Shown here in pieces: positions 42,268-50,940 of a DNA stretch of 64,000 nt. The DNA comes from Myxococcales bacterium. GTDB lineage: Bacteria > Myxococcota_A > Polyangia > Polyangiales > Houyiibacteriaceae. Where the stretch lies: assembly GCA_024640845.1 (NCBI GenBank), contig JAHEEE010000002.1, positions 1 through 64,000 of the forward strand. Direction: 5' to 3'. The translations under genes and the position numbers were made by a program. Each line of letters begins with the position of its first letter. The first letter of the stretch is position 1. The notes under the pieces are model-generated. The model was not told where the DNA came from. It made no database searches and saw only the letters and a list, made by a program, of their open reading frames with translations.

Positions 42268-43737
42268 TCACTCTGCAGTATTTTCAGGCGGTGCGATCGC
42301 CACGCCGAGGATGGGTGCATACAGGGCGCGGTCACGCCGCTTCCACCAGTGGCCGGTGGCCGACTTCTCGGCCCACGTCGTCGGCTCGTATCGATAGATG
42401 ATCGCTCGGATCTGCTTGGGCGGCGCAGCGCCGAACGGGTTCTCGCCCATCAGCCGAAGAACCCGGGGCTCTCCCTCCAGTAGACGTCGCATGAGGTTCG
42501 CGAGCCAAGGGTTTCGCCGAGCGTCGCCTAGCGCCGCGAACCACATCTGCCAGTCGAGACGCGGTTGATGCGGAGCAACCCACGGGGGGGCGCGATCGAC
42601 GGCGCCGGGCTTGTACGAGAACTCGTAGGGGGTCCACCGTTGGCCGTCGAGCGTCCCTTCGAGCTCGATCTCCAGGCGCTCTGTCGTCATCACGGCGAAG
42701 AGGCCGTAGTTGTTGAAGGTGCTGAAGCGATAGACTGGACCCAGCCAACCAGGAGGACGAGCCCCGAAAGTGCCTGCGAAGAAAATCGCCGCGGTCACTG
42801 CGATGATGAGCGCCGGTGCAACACCCGGCCACAGGCTCCGCTCCGAACGCGGATCACGACGCGGGCGCGACTCAAAGCGGCCCGGCAGCAATCGCCCGAG
42901 GGCTTGATCGTCGAGCAGAGGAATGCAGAGCACGATGGTCAATAGGTTGAAGAAGCCATAGTTGCCGGTGAGCGCGATCAAAGCCATCAATGCCCCAATC
43001 GAGGCAGCGGCCGCCCGGCGCGCCGAGGCGCGGGGAATCCAGATTAGGAGCGGCGCCCCAAGCTCGATGACGAACACGAGGAAACACGAGATTTTCTGAA
43101 CCGCGGCTGGCAACAGATTCGCGTACCAGGAGACGGGGTTTGGAAGCGGCTGAGTCCAGTAGTGGTAGGTCAGCGCGCTCATGTCTGCCCAGGTCGGGTC
43201 GCCACTTGCGAGCTTCACGTAGGCCGAGCGGAAGACGAGGCGAAAGAGCAGCCACCAAAGGGCCCAACGGGCGACGGGATGTGGATCGTGGTGCGCCGCC
43301 GGACGGTCCCAAAGGCGCCAAGGGACGAAGAAAAAGGCTGTGAATGCGGTCTCCAGCAGGAGCGTGTCCCACTGAAACGACATGAACGGCCACCCAAGGC
43401 TGACGAACGAGAGGTACGCGAACCAACAAACCGCGAGCGCGAGCTTCGGGAGGAGTCCAACTATCAAGGCGACCGCAGCCAGCGATCCAGCGACCCACAC
43501 AGCATTGATCATCGCTTCGCTGGACGACCACCAGAGCGCGCTCGGGTGATGCCAGAAGCTGTGCCCCGCATGACTGGCGGACTCGACGAACATTTCGATG
43601 GGAACGACGCCCTGCGGACCAAAGAGCCCTTCGGCCTGTACACCGAGAGAGACAAACGCGATCAAGAGCACCACCCCAAGCGCGCGAGCAAAGATCCAGG
43701 AAGAGATCGTGTAAGACCGTTCGCCCATCCGCGACAT
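42268..43737 (-). CDS. Lipase maturation factor (LMF)-like membrane protein
   Basis: A 489-aa polytopic membrane protein resembling eukaryotic LMF1/LMF2. It has several N-terminal and central membrane helices, the block FQWDTLLLETAF, a later YGFFNLLTIVLCIPLLDD segment, and a soluble C-terminal domain with LDWQMWFAALGD and LLEGEPRVLRLMGENPF. In animals LMF1 sits in the ER and helps fold secreted lipases; the bacterial role is unknown. Three candidate starts lie within seven residues; 43737 (ATG) is used. It is the last gene of a set with an NmrA-like and a CBS protein. Confidence 0.85.
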   Translation of the reverse strand: MSRMGERSYTISSWIFARALGVVLLIAFVSLGVQAEGLFGPQGVVPIEMFVESASHAGHSFWHHPSALWWSSSEAMINAVWVAGSLAAVALIVGLLPKLALAVCWFAYLSFVSLGWPFMSFQWDTLLLETAFTAFFFVPWRLWDRPAAHHDPHPVARWALWWLLFRLVFRSAYVKLASGDPTWADMSALTYHYWTQPLPNPVSWYANLLPAAVQKISCFLVFVIELGAPLLIWIPRASARRAAAASIGALMALIALTGNYGFFNLLTIVLCIPLLDDQALGRLLPGRFESRPRRDPRSERSLWPGVAPALIIAVTAAIFFAGTFGARPPGWLGPVYRFSTFNNYGLFAVMTTERLEIELEGTLDGQRWTPYEFSYKPGAVDRAPPWVAPHQPRLDWQMWFAALGDARRNPWLANLMRRLLEGEPRVLRLMGENPFGAAPPKQIRAIIYRYEPTTWAEKSATGHWWKRRDRALYAPILGVAIAPPENTAE

Positions 43738-43786
43738 CCATATCACGTCGCGCGAAGCCCCGTGGCGACGAAGTCACTTCGCGGGG

Positions 43787-44650
43787 TCACTCCCAGGCGT
43801 CCCGGTTTCTCTCCACGAACTCCGACAATGTCGTCGCCGGTCGGCCGATAATCTTCGTCAACGCCGGGTCCACCGCTGCTTCGCCGCCCTGCCTCGCATG
43901 GGCAAACACCGCGAGCCCGGCTTCGACCAACCAAGCAGGCATCCCGGCCTGCACCATCATGTCGCGCGCTTGGTCCTCTTCGATGCTGATGTACGTCAGA
44001 GGCCTTCCGAGTACGCGACCGATCTCGGCGGCGACTCCCTTGACACCGTACGCCCGCCCTCCTGTGAGAACGTAGGTTTGCGCGTGGTGGATCTCCGGAT
44101 GAAGAAGGCATTGCGCGGCGGCTTCGCCGATGTCTGCCGCGTCGATGTAGGAGATCAGCCCGTCACCCTGCGGTACGACGATCGACGACATGTCGCGGAT
44201 CGTGTTCGACTGGTAGCGGAGGAAATTTTGGAAGAACGAGCAAGGTCGCAGGATGGTCCAGGTAGCGGCAGATGCGCGGACGGCATCGTCGATCTCGCGA
44301 TGCCACGCGCGAAGGACCGAGCGCTGGTCCCAGCCAGCAGAGCGGGAAGACAGACGAACCACGTGCCCGATGCCGCCTTTGATCGCAGCATCGAGGATGC
44401 GCTGCGAAACCGCGACCTGATCTTCGATCAGGGGTGTCATGAAGAAGAACGCGTCCACGCCATCGAAGATGGCCGGGTCGATGGCCTCATCTTCGATATC
44501 GAACGGGACGACGTCACGCATGTCGGGAAGAACATCCTCGACCGGGCTCGTCGCGCGCGCACCGACGCGCACTTCCGTCCCACACGCAAGCAACGCACGC
44601 ACTACCTCGCGACCTACCGTACCGGTCGCCCCCATGACGAAGACGCGCAC
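43787..44650 (-). CDS. NmrA-like NAD(P)-binding protein
   Basis: A 287-aa atypical SDR with the NAD(P) motif VMGATGTVGREVV at the N terminus, like NmrA and NAD(P)H:quinone oxidoreductase type 2-like proteins. Other blocks are HVVRLSSRSAGW, WTILRPCSFFQNFL and YVLTGGRAYGVKGVAAEIG. It lacks a YxxxK motif, suggesting a redox-sensing or non-classical reductase role. The GTG start at 44650 shares a base with the TAG of the CBS gene (TAGTG), indicating re-initiation or coupled translation. Confidence 0.88.
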   Translation of the reverse strand: MRVFVMGATGTVGREVVRALLACGTEVRVGARATSPVEDVLPDMRDVVPFDIEDEAIDPAIFDGVDAFFFMTPLIEDQVAVSQRILDAAIKGGIGHVVRLSSRSAGWDQRSVLRAWHREIDDAVRASAATWTILRPCSFFQNFLRYQSNTIRDMSSIVVPQGDGLISYIDAADIGEAAAQCLLHPEIHHAQTYVLTGGRAYGVKGVAAEIGRVLGRPLTYISIEEDQARDMMVQAGMPAWLVEAGLAVFAHARQGGEAAVDPALTKIIGRPATTLSEFVERNRDAWE

Positions 44651-45153
44651 TAGTCCGATACACCGAGATCTTCGCCGACCCTCGGCGGGCCCGCTCGGTC
44701 CCAGCACTCGATGCAGAATGCGACCCAGTCACAACCTGGGACGGGGTGCACGTGCATGTGCGTACCACAAGCAGCGCAGAAGAAGAGCCCTTCCTCGTCG
44801 CCGGCGCAGAAGCCCGCGCGCAGCAGATCTCCACGCGTGGCAATCCCCCATCCAGCGTCGCCGCCGCGCACGATCAGCGCACCGACACCCTTCCGGCACA
44901 TCTTGCGGCTCGCCCGCTCGGCGCTTTCATACGCCCCGATCGTCACCGGCCGCGTCATGTATTCAGAAACGGGCCGCCGTGGAAATGCGTCCGCCAGATC
45001 GCATCGTATGCAAACGACGCCCACGGGAAGCCGGCCCTCCGCTACAACGAGGTGATGCACCCCGTAGGCAGAGGCCATCTGGAAGGCCTCGGAGACGGGT
45101 GCGTTCGGCTCGATGGTCACCGGCCTGTTACTCATGACATCAGCAACGCGCAT
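44650..45153 (-). CDS. CBS-domain protein with C-terminal zinc ribbon
   Basis: A 167-aa cytoplasmic protein. Residues 1-115 form a CBS pair: VADVMSNRPVTIEPNAPVSE and VSEYMTRPVTIGAYESAER are the two typical starts. A C-terminal zinc-ribbon-like unit follows, with C126/C129 (CAAC) and C147/C150 (CIEC) separated by 17 residues. CBS pairs sense adenosyl nucleotides; the ribbon may bind zinc, protein or nucleic acid. It is the first gene of the CBS/NmrA/LMF set and lies about 140 bases from the divergent MFS gene. Confidence 0.88.
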   Translation of the reverse strand: MRVADVMSNRPVTIEPNAPVSEAFQMASAYGVHHLVVAEGRLPVGVVCIRCDLADAFPRRPVSEYMTRPVTIGAYESAERASRKMCRKGVGALIVRGGDAGWGIATRGDLLRAGFCAGDEEGLFFCAACGTHMHVHPVPGCDWVAFCIECWDRAGPPRVGEDLGVSD

Positions 45154-45295
45154 TCGGACCCCTATGAAAGATTGATGCCTAAGCCACCCGAAGATCTTCG
45201 GTCGAAGCTATCAGCATCGGACTCGTTTTTCTAGTCCGTAAACTCGAACGTGAAACTCTGAAGCACGGACGAATTTGGGTGCTAAAGACGCTTCG

Positions 45296-46471
45296 GTGTC
45301 TACGCCGCACGACGAAAATGAACATCGGGACGGCGCGCGTTTGCTGTCGCGTGAGTTCCTCGTGTTGCTTGGAGCCGTTTCTCTCTTCGGGTTCTCCTGG
45401 TCGTTCTACTTGATCCTTCCGAAGTTCTTCGCGTCGGAGCTCGGGATGGATGCAGCCGCGATCGGGCGAGCCGTTGCGGTCCAAGGAGTCACGGCGGTCA
45501 TCGTGACACCGTTAGTCGGTTGGTTGGTTGATCGATACGGAAGACGCCGTTGGCTGATCTTCGGCAACGTCATGCTCATGGCTACCGGCCTGCTCTACCT
45601 ATTCGTCGATCACGAGGGCCCCCTTCTCTACCTCGCGCAGATGTGTTGGGGCATGGGCATGGTGATGGGTTTTAATTCGGCAGGCACGATGACCGCCGAC
45701 ATCGCCCCCAGCGACCGCATGGCCGAGGCACTTGGGTTATTCGGCGCGGCGAACCTCGGCATGAATGCCATCTCTCCAACGATCGCGGAGGTGCTCGCGA
45801 GCAGCGTCGGTTGGACCTACGTCTTCGCGGCGAGCGCGACCGCGGGCTTGTTCGCAGCGCTCCTCGGGATCCGGATTCGCGAACCAGCTCGCCACGAACC
45901 ACGTGAGCACGACGTCGCCATCCCGGTGTTCAGCGCGCCGCTCGTTCGCGTCTATGGGACGACAATCTTGATGACCTCGGCGTTCACCGCGCTCTTCACA
46001 CTGCACCAGCCGTTCGCATTGGAGCTTGGAGTCACTGAGGTGCGGAGCTTCTTCATCGGATTCGCCATCGTTGCACTTACGGTGCGACTCGGAGGCGGTC
46101 GCCTGATCGACCGGTTCGGCGTCCTTCGCTCCTCGATCGTCGCGCTCGTCCTGTACGCCGCCGTGCCGCCGATGCTCGGTATCCTCGGGCCGGAGCATCT
46201 GTTCGCGGTCGGCGCCATGATGGGGCTCGGACATGGCATCGCCTATCCGGCGCTGACCGCGTTGGCGATTGCGCGCGCTGACGCAGCAAGCCGAGGGATG
46301 GTCGTGTCGATCATTCACGGAGCGTTCAATGGGGGACACGCATTTTTTGCGTATGCGCTCGGTTGGGCCGCCGCCCAATGGGATTACAGCGTCGCATTCT
46401 GGGCCGCTGGTGCAATCACGCTGGCTGGCGCCTTACTACTCGGCGCGGCTCGGCGGCCCAGGGCCTCATAA
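45296..46471 (+). CDS. MFS transporter
   Basis: A 391-aa major-facilitator permease with about 12 hydrophobic helices. The conserved loop 2-3 motif is GWLVDRYGRRRW, and a second partial copy (GGGRLIDRFGVLRSS) marks the C-terminal half. The substrate is unknown; the overall pattern resembles drug or small-molecule efflux permeases. GTG at 45296 is chosen; a TTG at 45275 would add seven residues, and neither has a strong ribosome site. It is followed by the V-type ATPase operon 51 bases downstream. Confidence 0.85.
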   Translation: MSTPHDENEHRDGARLLSREFLVLLGAVSLFGFSWSFYLILPKFFASELGMDAAAIGRAVAVQGVTAVIVTPLVGWLVDRYGRRRWLIFGNVMLMATGLLYLFVDHEGPLLYLAQMCWGMGMVMGFNSAGTMTADIAPSDRMAEALGLFGAANLGMNAISPTIAEVLASSVGWTYVFAASATAGLFAALLGIRIREPARHEPREHDVAIPVFSAPLVRVYGTTILMTSAFTALFTLHQPFALELGVTEVRSFFIGFAIVALTVRLGGGRLIDRFGVLRSSIVALVLYAAVPPMLGILGPEHLFAVGAMMGLGHGIAYPALTALAIARADAASRGMVVSIIHGAFNGGHAFFAYALGWAAAQWDYSVAFWAAGAITLAGALLLGAARRPRAS

Positions 46472-46522
46472 CCGCAACACTCGGGCTATCGCTTCTGCTA
46501 CATTTCGCCGCAGTGACTGGAG

Positions 46523-46897
46523 ATGGCGGTGAAGCGCAAAGACGTCGATGATCTCGATCCCGTTACGTCGCAGGGAAAGCTGAGCCGGCTTCTCGAGACG
46601 GAGGCCGAGCTCGATGCGATGCTGCAGCAGACCAGGCATGCCGCGGCGGAGCTGATCGATTCGGCGCGCGCAGAGGCTGAGGATCGCGTTCGTCGATTCG
46701 AGTCGGAGTTGGAAGCAGAGGATCTGGAGCTTCGCGAGCGTATCGCAAGCGAGCGAGACGAAGCCATCGCTGCGATCCGGACGGAGAGCAAGCGCGCGAG
46801 AGCAAGACTGGACGGGCTCGACGACCAACGCATCGACGAGCTGGCCGACTATGTCGTGGAGCGTGTGGTCGGGGCCGCACCGGGAGGCAAGCCTTGA
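46523..46897 (+). CDS. atpH: V/A-type ATPase peripheral-stalk subunit (G/H)
   Basis: A 124-aa, almost wholly helical, charged protein with a long coiled coil (about residues 18-105), as expected for the V/A-ATPase subunit G/H that pairs with subunit E in the stator stalk. It opens a nine-gene operon. The ATG at 46523 is directly after ggag with no spacing, so the GTG at 46529, six bases beyond that ribosome site, could be the true start. The gene is followed by subunit I, whose TTG start overlaps its stop. Confidence 0.82.
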   Translation: MAVKRKDVDDLDPVTSQGKLSRLLETEAELDAMLQQTRHAAAELIDSARAEAEDRVRRFESELEAEDLELRERIASERDEAIAAIRTESKRARARLDGLDDQRIDELADYVVERVVGAAPGGKP

Positions 46898-48786
46898 TCC
46901 TCAACATGTCGCGCATTCGGATACTTGGACCGACCGAGCAATTGCAGCAGGTCCTCCGAAGAGTCCAGGACCTCGGCCTCGTCCATCTGATCGAGACACA
47001 GGAAACCGGCTCGCTCAAGCTCTTGGGGCTCACCCCCCAGCAGGCACGTCACGTGCGGCGCGTTCGGAAAGTCGCTGAGGATGTGTACGCCGCCATTGCG
47101 CTCCTCGGAAAAGAACCGCACGCAGGAAGTACGAGCAACGACCTCACGCTTGCGCGCGCGGCGCTCATCGCGGGGCGCAGTCGGCGCCATCTCGAGGCGC
47201 TTGAAGCACGGCGCCACGATCTCGAGGAAGAGCGCGCGCTGATCCTGAAGTTCAAACCTTTCTTCACGACGTTCCGAAAGATCAGTGAATCGGGCCTCGA
47301 TCTCGATGGCGTCCGCATCTTCTATCTGGTCTTGCGCGACGATGGCGAGCAGGAGATGCGACGCGTGCGCGCCGCGCTTCGCGAAACCTTGGGAGATGGT
47401 TTCGAGCTCCTCAGCCAATCGTCCGAGTCCGGCGAGGCGGCCATGATTCTCGCGGTACCCAAGGAGAGCGGCGCCAAAGCCGAGCTATTGCTCAGCGAGG
47501 CCGGGGTGCAGTCCCTTTCTCTTCCCGATCAATTCGAGGGGGAAAGCGTCGGCACGACTGTACAACGGATGCAATCACGTCTGACCGAGCTCCCCGACGA
47601 TCTCGCGAATCTCGAAGCCGAACGCGATCGGATCGCCCGAGAGCGGGGTCGCGATCTGGTGCGCATTCGAGCCTACGTCGAAGATCATCTTGCGACGGTG
47701 GACGCGATGGCGAAGGCCGCGGTCACACCTCGCGCATTCGTTCTCGAGGGATGGATCCCGAGCGCGGCCCAGCGCGATCTCCAACAGTGCCTCGACAAGA
47801 CGTTTGGCGGCGTGGTCGAGGTCGAGACGCTTTCCTCGGAGGACTGGTTGGGTGAGCCGGCGCCCGTCGTCCTGAAGAACCCGAGGCTTTTTCGACCGTT
47901 CGAAGCGATCACCACGATGATGCCGCTCCCAAAGTACGGAACGGTAGACCCGACGCCCTACGTTGCCGTCTTCTTTCCCATGTTCTTCGGTGTCACGCTC
48001 GGCGACATCGGATACGGCCTGATACTCGCAACCCTGTCGCTCTTCCTGCGCTTTCGCTCTGCACCTCACACCAAGCTGCGCTCGATTTCGGAGATCGGCC
48101 TCGCCTGTGCACTGTTCACGATCATATTCGGATTCCTCTATGGCGAGTTGTTCGGGGACCTCGGGCACCGCATCGGGCTCCATCCGATCATCTTCAACCG
48201 CGAAGAAGCCTTTTTCCCCTTTCTCGGACTCGCTTTGGCTCTGGGGGTCGTACACATCGTGCTCGGACTCTTCGTCGGCGCGGTGAAGATGTTCCGCAAA
48301 GACAAGCGACATGCCCTGGGCCGCGGCATGGCCGGCGTGATGGTGGTGCTGATCGCGTTTGCGCTCATGGCGGCCGCCGGAATGCTACCGGATCGCTTCT
48401 TCACACCGCTCGTGATTACCACGCTCGTCGCACTGCCGATTCTCGTGGTCGCCGAGGGGGTGTTGGCTCCCGTCGAGCTCGTTTCGACTCTCGGCAACGT
48501 GCTCTCCTACGCTCGCATTATGGCCGTCGGCACCGCGTCCGTGATGATGGCCGTCGTTGCGAATCGAATGACGAACGCGTTTGGGGGCGTGGTGGTTGGC
48601 GTCATCTGCGCGCTTCTGTTTCACCTCGTCAACTTCGTCCTCGGCGTCTTCAGCCCGACGATCCACATGCTTCGACTCCACTACGTGGAGTTCTTCGGAA
48701 AGTTCTTCAGCCCGGGCGGTTCTCAGTACCAGCCCTTTAGACATTGGTCCCAGCGTGAAAACGCAATCGAGGAGAGGAGCGCGTGA
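46894..48786 (+). CDS. atpI: V/A-type ATPase subunit I (a)
   Basis: A 630-aa subunit I, the membrane stator that forms the ion half-channels. The N-terminal cytoplasmic half (to about 345) has coiled coils and the VLEGWIPS segment. The C-terminal half has about seven to eight membrane helices. R541 in LSYARIMAVG is the essential Arg that faces the rotor Glu. A clear gggagg ribosome site 6 bases upstream supports the unusual TTG start at 46894, which overlaps the previous stop by 4 bases. A Met five codons later is an alternative. Confidence 0.93.
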   Translation: MILNMSRIRILGPTEQLQQVLRRVQDLGLVHLIETQETGSLKLLGLTPQQARHVRRVRKVAEDVYAAIALLGKEPHAGSTSNDLTLARAALIAGRSRRHLEALEARRHDLEEERALILKFKPFFTTFRKISESGLDLDGVRIFYLVLRDDGEQEMRRVRAALRETLGDGFELLSQSSESGEAAMILAVPKESGAKAELLLSEAGVQSLSLPDQFEGESVGTTVQRMQSRLTELPDDLANLEAERDRIARERGRDLVRIRAYVEDHLATVDAMAKAAVTPRAFVLEGWIPSAAQRDLQQCLDKTFGGVVEVETLSSEDWLGEPAPVVLKNPRLFRPFEAITTMMPLPKYGTVDPTPYVAVFFPMFFGVTLGDIGYGLILATLSLFLRFRSAPHTKLRSISEIGLACALFTIIFGFLYGELFGDLGHRIGLHPIIFNREEAFFPFLGLALALGVVHIVLGLFVGAVKMFRKDKRHALGRGMAGVMVVLIAFALMAAAGMLPDRFFTPLVITTLVALPILVVAEGVLAPVELVSTLGNVLSYARIMAVGTASVMMAVVANRMTNAFGGVVVGVICALLFHLVNFVLGVFSPTIHMLRLHYVEFFGKFFSPGGSQYQPFRHWSQRENAIEERSA

Positions 48787-48787
48787 G

Positions 48788-49009
48788 ATGGAAAACTATG
48801 CCGTGTACCTGAGTGCAGCCTTGTCGGTGGCGATACCGGCCCTGGCGACTGGTTGGGCCCAGTCGCGAATCGGCCCGGCAGCCGCGGCGACCTTGGCCGA
48901 GAAGCCCGAGCTTTCGGTCACGGTGGTCCTGCTGATCGCCATCCCCGAAACGGTTGCGATCCTGGGTTTCGTCGTCTCGGTTCTGATCCTCATGCAGGGA
49001 GGGGGCTGA
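48788..49009 (+). CDS. atpK: V/A-type ATPase proteolipid subunit K (c)
   Basis: A 73-aa proteolipid, a single two-helix hairpin. Helix 1 (about 5-25) ends in the polar loop SRIGPAAA; helix 2 (about 42-68) contains the ion-binding E54 in AIPETVAILG. The single-hairpin size resembles Thermus and archaeal c subunits rather than the doubled 16-kDa form. It starts at ATG 48788, one base after the subunit I stop. A ggag-rich ribosome site lies inside the end of subunit I. Ion specificity cannot be decided by eye. Confidence 0.93.
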   Translation: MENYAVYLSAALSVAIPALATGWAQSRIGPAAAATLAEKPELSVTVVLLIAIPETVAILGFVVSVLILMQGGG

Positions 49010-49016
49010 CCGCGCG

Positions 49017-49598
49017 ATGGCATCTTCCGACCTCGACGAAGCACTCCGCAAACGAGGCCGCGAAACGGCCGAGGCGATCATGCGCGCTGCGAGGACTGCC
49101 GCGGACCGTATCGCTGCGGACGCGGATCAGGCGATCGAGGAGCGGCGGAGCGCTGTCTTGAGCAGCCGGAAAGACGTTTACCGAACACAAGCGCGCACCG
49201 AGATTGCGGCGGAGCTTCACGAGGCGATGCGCGCGGTGCTCCTTGCCAAGACTCGCGTGGTCGAGCGTGTGCTGCAACGGGCACGAGCGCTGCTTCCCGC
49301 GGAGCTCCGCAACGACGCGTACCAGGCCGCCCTCGAGAAAGAGGTTGAGGAGGCTCTTGCGTTCGTCGGATCCGAGGAGGCGACCGTGCTCTGTTCCGAA
49401 GCGCTGGCTCCCGCGTTGCGCCAGGCACTTCGCGCGACCCCGGAAGTCGCCGTGCAAGTCGCGAATGATGCCGGCAGTGGGTTCGTGGTGGTCGGCCAAG
49501 CGGGTCGTGTTCGGGTCGACTCCACTCTCGAGACACGACTCGACCGGCTAGCACCGACACTCGCGATCGAGATCCACGAACGACTGGAGGAGCGCTGA
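49017..49598 (+). CDS. atpE: V/A-type ATPase subunit E
   Basis: A 193-aa stator subunit. The N-terminal half is a long charged helix that pairs with subunit G/H. The C-terminal globular part carries the family pattern with VLCSEALAPALR, a GSGFVVVGQAGRVRVDSTLETRLDRL block and a terminal helix. It anchors the stalk to the A/B head. It starts 7 bases after the subunit K gene and is followed two bases later by subunit C. Confidence 0.9.
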   Translation: MASSDLDEALRKRGRETAEAIMRAARTAADRIAADADQAIEERRSAVLSSRKDVYRTQARTEIAAELHEAMRAVLLAKTRVVERVLQRARALLPAELRNDAYQAALEKEVEEALAFVGSEEATVLCSEALAPALRQALRATPEVAVQVANDAGSGFVVVGQAGRVRVDSTLETRLDRLAPTLAIEIHERLEER

Positions 49599-49600
49599 CG

Positions 49601-50614
49601 ATGCCGATCTACCTCGGTGACATTAACACGCGCGCACGCGGGCTTCGTACGCGCTTGTTGAAGCCGCAAGACCTCGACCGGCTTACCCACGCGCGCAGCC
49701 TGTTCGCGCTCCAGCGCGAGCTCGGCACCCTCGGAGTGGCGCCCGCCGATACCCCCATCACGCCAGGGGGCTTGGAGCGTGCGGTCCGACGCCGGGCGGC
49801 TGAGCTCATGGCGATTCTAAGCCGCTGGTGTGCAGATGAGCGCCAACCAATCCTTTCCGTGATCTTCGACGACGAGGACCGTCGATCGATCCAGAGCATC
49901 ATGCGTGGTGCCGAACAGGCGGCGGCTTCCGACACACGGCTCAGCGGTTTGGTCCCGACGACGCACCTGTCCGAGCGAGCGCTGCGCGTCCTCGCGAGCC
50001 AGCCAACCATGACCGATGTCGTCCGAATGCTGGTTTTGTGGGGCCATCCTTTTGGGGTCTCGCTCGTCGATGCCGTGAGCCGACCACGGCCGTCGCTGTT
50101 CGACGTCGAGGTCGCGCTCCAACGCGCCTTCGCCGGACGCGCGTTACGGTCCGCGCGAAAGGCGGGTCGGCATCTGCTCGACTACGCACGGCAAGTCGTG
50201 GACGTGATGAACGCCTGGTCGGCGCTCCTTCACTTTCCGGAGCGCGATGCCGCGATCGTCGACCTCACGTTCATCGAGGGCGGCCGGTTCGTCGACCGCG
50301 GTGTGTTCGGGGAGTTGCTTGCCCTCGAAACCTTCGACGACGTGCGGAAGCGGCTGACCCAGGTACTTGGTGAATCCGCGCTGGCAAACGCGTTCGACGG
50401 AGAGCCCGGCGACGTAGCGTCCCTCGAGACCGCGGTGCTCCGCGCGCAGCTCGCGGAACAGAGTCGCGCAGCGCGCATCGACCCTGAGGGTCCGGCACCG
50501 TTGATCAGCTTTGCGCTGGCTCTTCGCGCCGAAGTGCTGAACCTGCGGCGGATCATTTGGGGTATCTCCCTCGAGGCTCCCGCCGCCCTACTCCAGGCCG
50601 AGGTAGTCGTATGA
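49601..50614 (+). CDS. atpC: V/A-type ATPase subunit C (d-like)
   Basis: A 337-aa helical protein placed between E and F as in other V/A operons. It caps the proteolipid ring and joins the central axle to the rotor. A characteristic C-terminal segment, SFALALRAEVLNLRRIIWG, matches the conserved helix of this family. The N terminus reads YLGDINTRARGLRTRLL. Its stop overlaps the ATG of subunit F by 4 bases. Confidence 0.88.
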   Translation: MPIYLGDINTRARGLRTRLLKPQDLDRLTHARSLFALQRELGTLGVAPADTPITPGGLERAVRRRAAELMAILSRWCADERQPILSVIFDDEDRRSIQSIMRGAEQAAASDTRLSGLVPTTHLSERALRVLASQPTMTDVVRMLVLWGHPFGVSLVDAVSRPRPSLFDVEVALQRAFAGRALRSARKAGRHLLDYARQVVDVMNAWSALLHFPERDAAIVDLTFIEGGRFVDRGVFGELLALETFDDVRKRLTQVLGESALANAFDGEPGDVASLETAVLRAQLAEQSRAARIDPEGPAPLISFALALRAEVLNLRRIIWGISLEAPAALLQAEVVV

Positions 50615-50940
50615 GCGAACCGCAGCTCGTCGTGATCGCCAGCGCCGGATTGATCTCCGGCTTTGCCCTGGCCGGGGTTCGCGTCTTCGAAGCAGCGAGC
50701 GGCGAGGCCGCCGCCCGTGAGATCGGACGGCTGACCGATCAGACGAGCGCAGGCGTGGTGATCATCGAGGAGCCGCTCTACGAGGACATCCCCGAAGAGC
50801 TTCGACGGGGCTTTGCGCGCTCGTCGTTGCCGGTCGTCATCCCCGTGCCCGGTCCCGATTGGACGGCCGAGTCGAGCGCACACGAATACATCGTGGAGAT
50901 TTTGCGCCGCGCGATCGGCTACCGAGTGAGGCTCCAATGA
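50611..50940 (+). CDS. atpF: V/A-type ATPase subunit F
   Basis: A 109-aa central-shaft subunit with a Rossmann-like N-terminal domain: LVVIASAGLISGFALAGV, then AGVVIIEEPLYEDIPEELR. The C-terminal tail helix is IVEILRRAIGYRVRL. It associates with subunit D and may regulate ATP hydrolysis. The ATG at 50611 is favoured because it overlaps the previous TGA (ATGA); an earlier in-frame ATG (50557) lies within subunit C. The gene overlaps subunit A by 4 bases. Confidence 0.92.
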   Translation: MSEPQLVVIASAGLISGFALAGVRVFEAASGEAAAREIGRLTDQTSAGVVIIEEPLYEDIPEELRRGFARSSLPVVIPVPGPDWTAESSAHEYIVEILRRAIGYRVRLQ

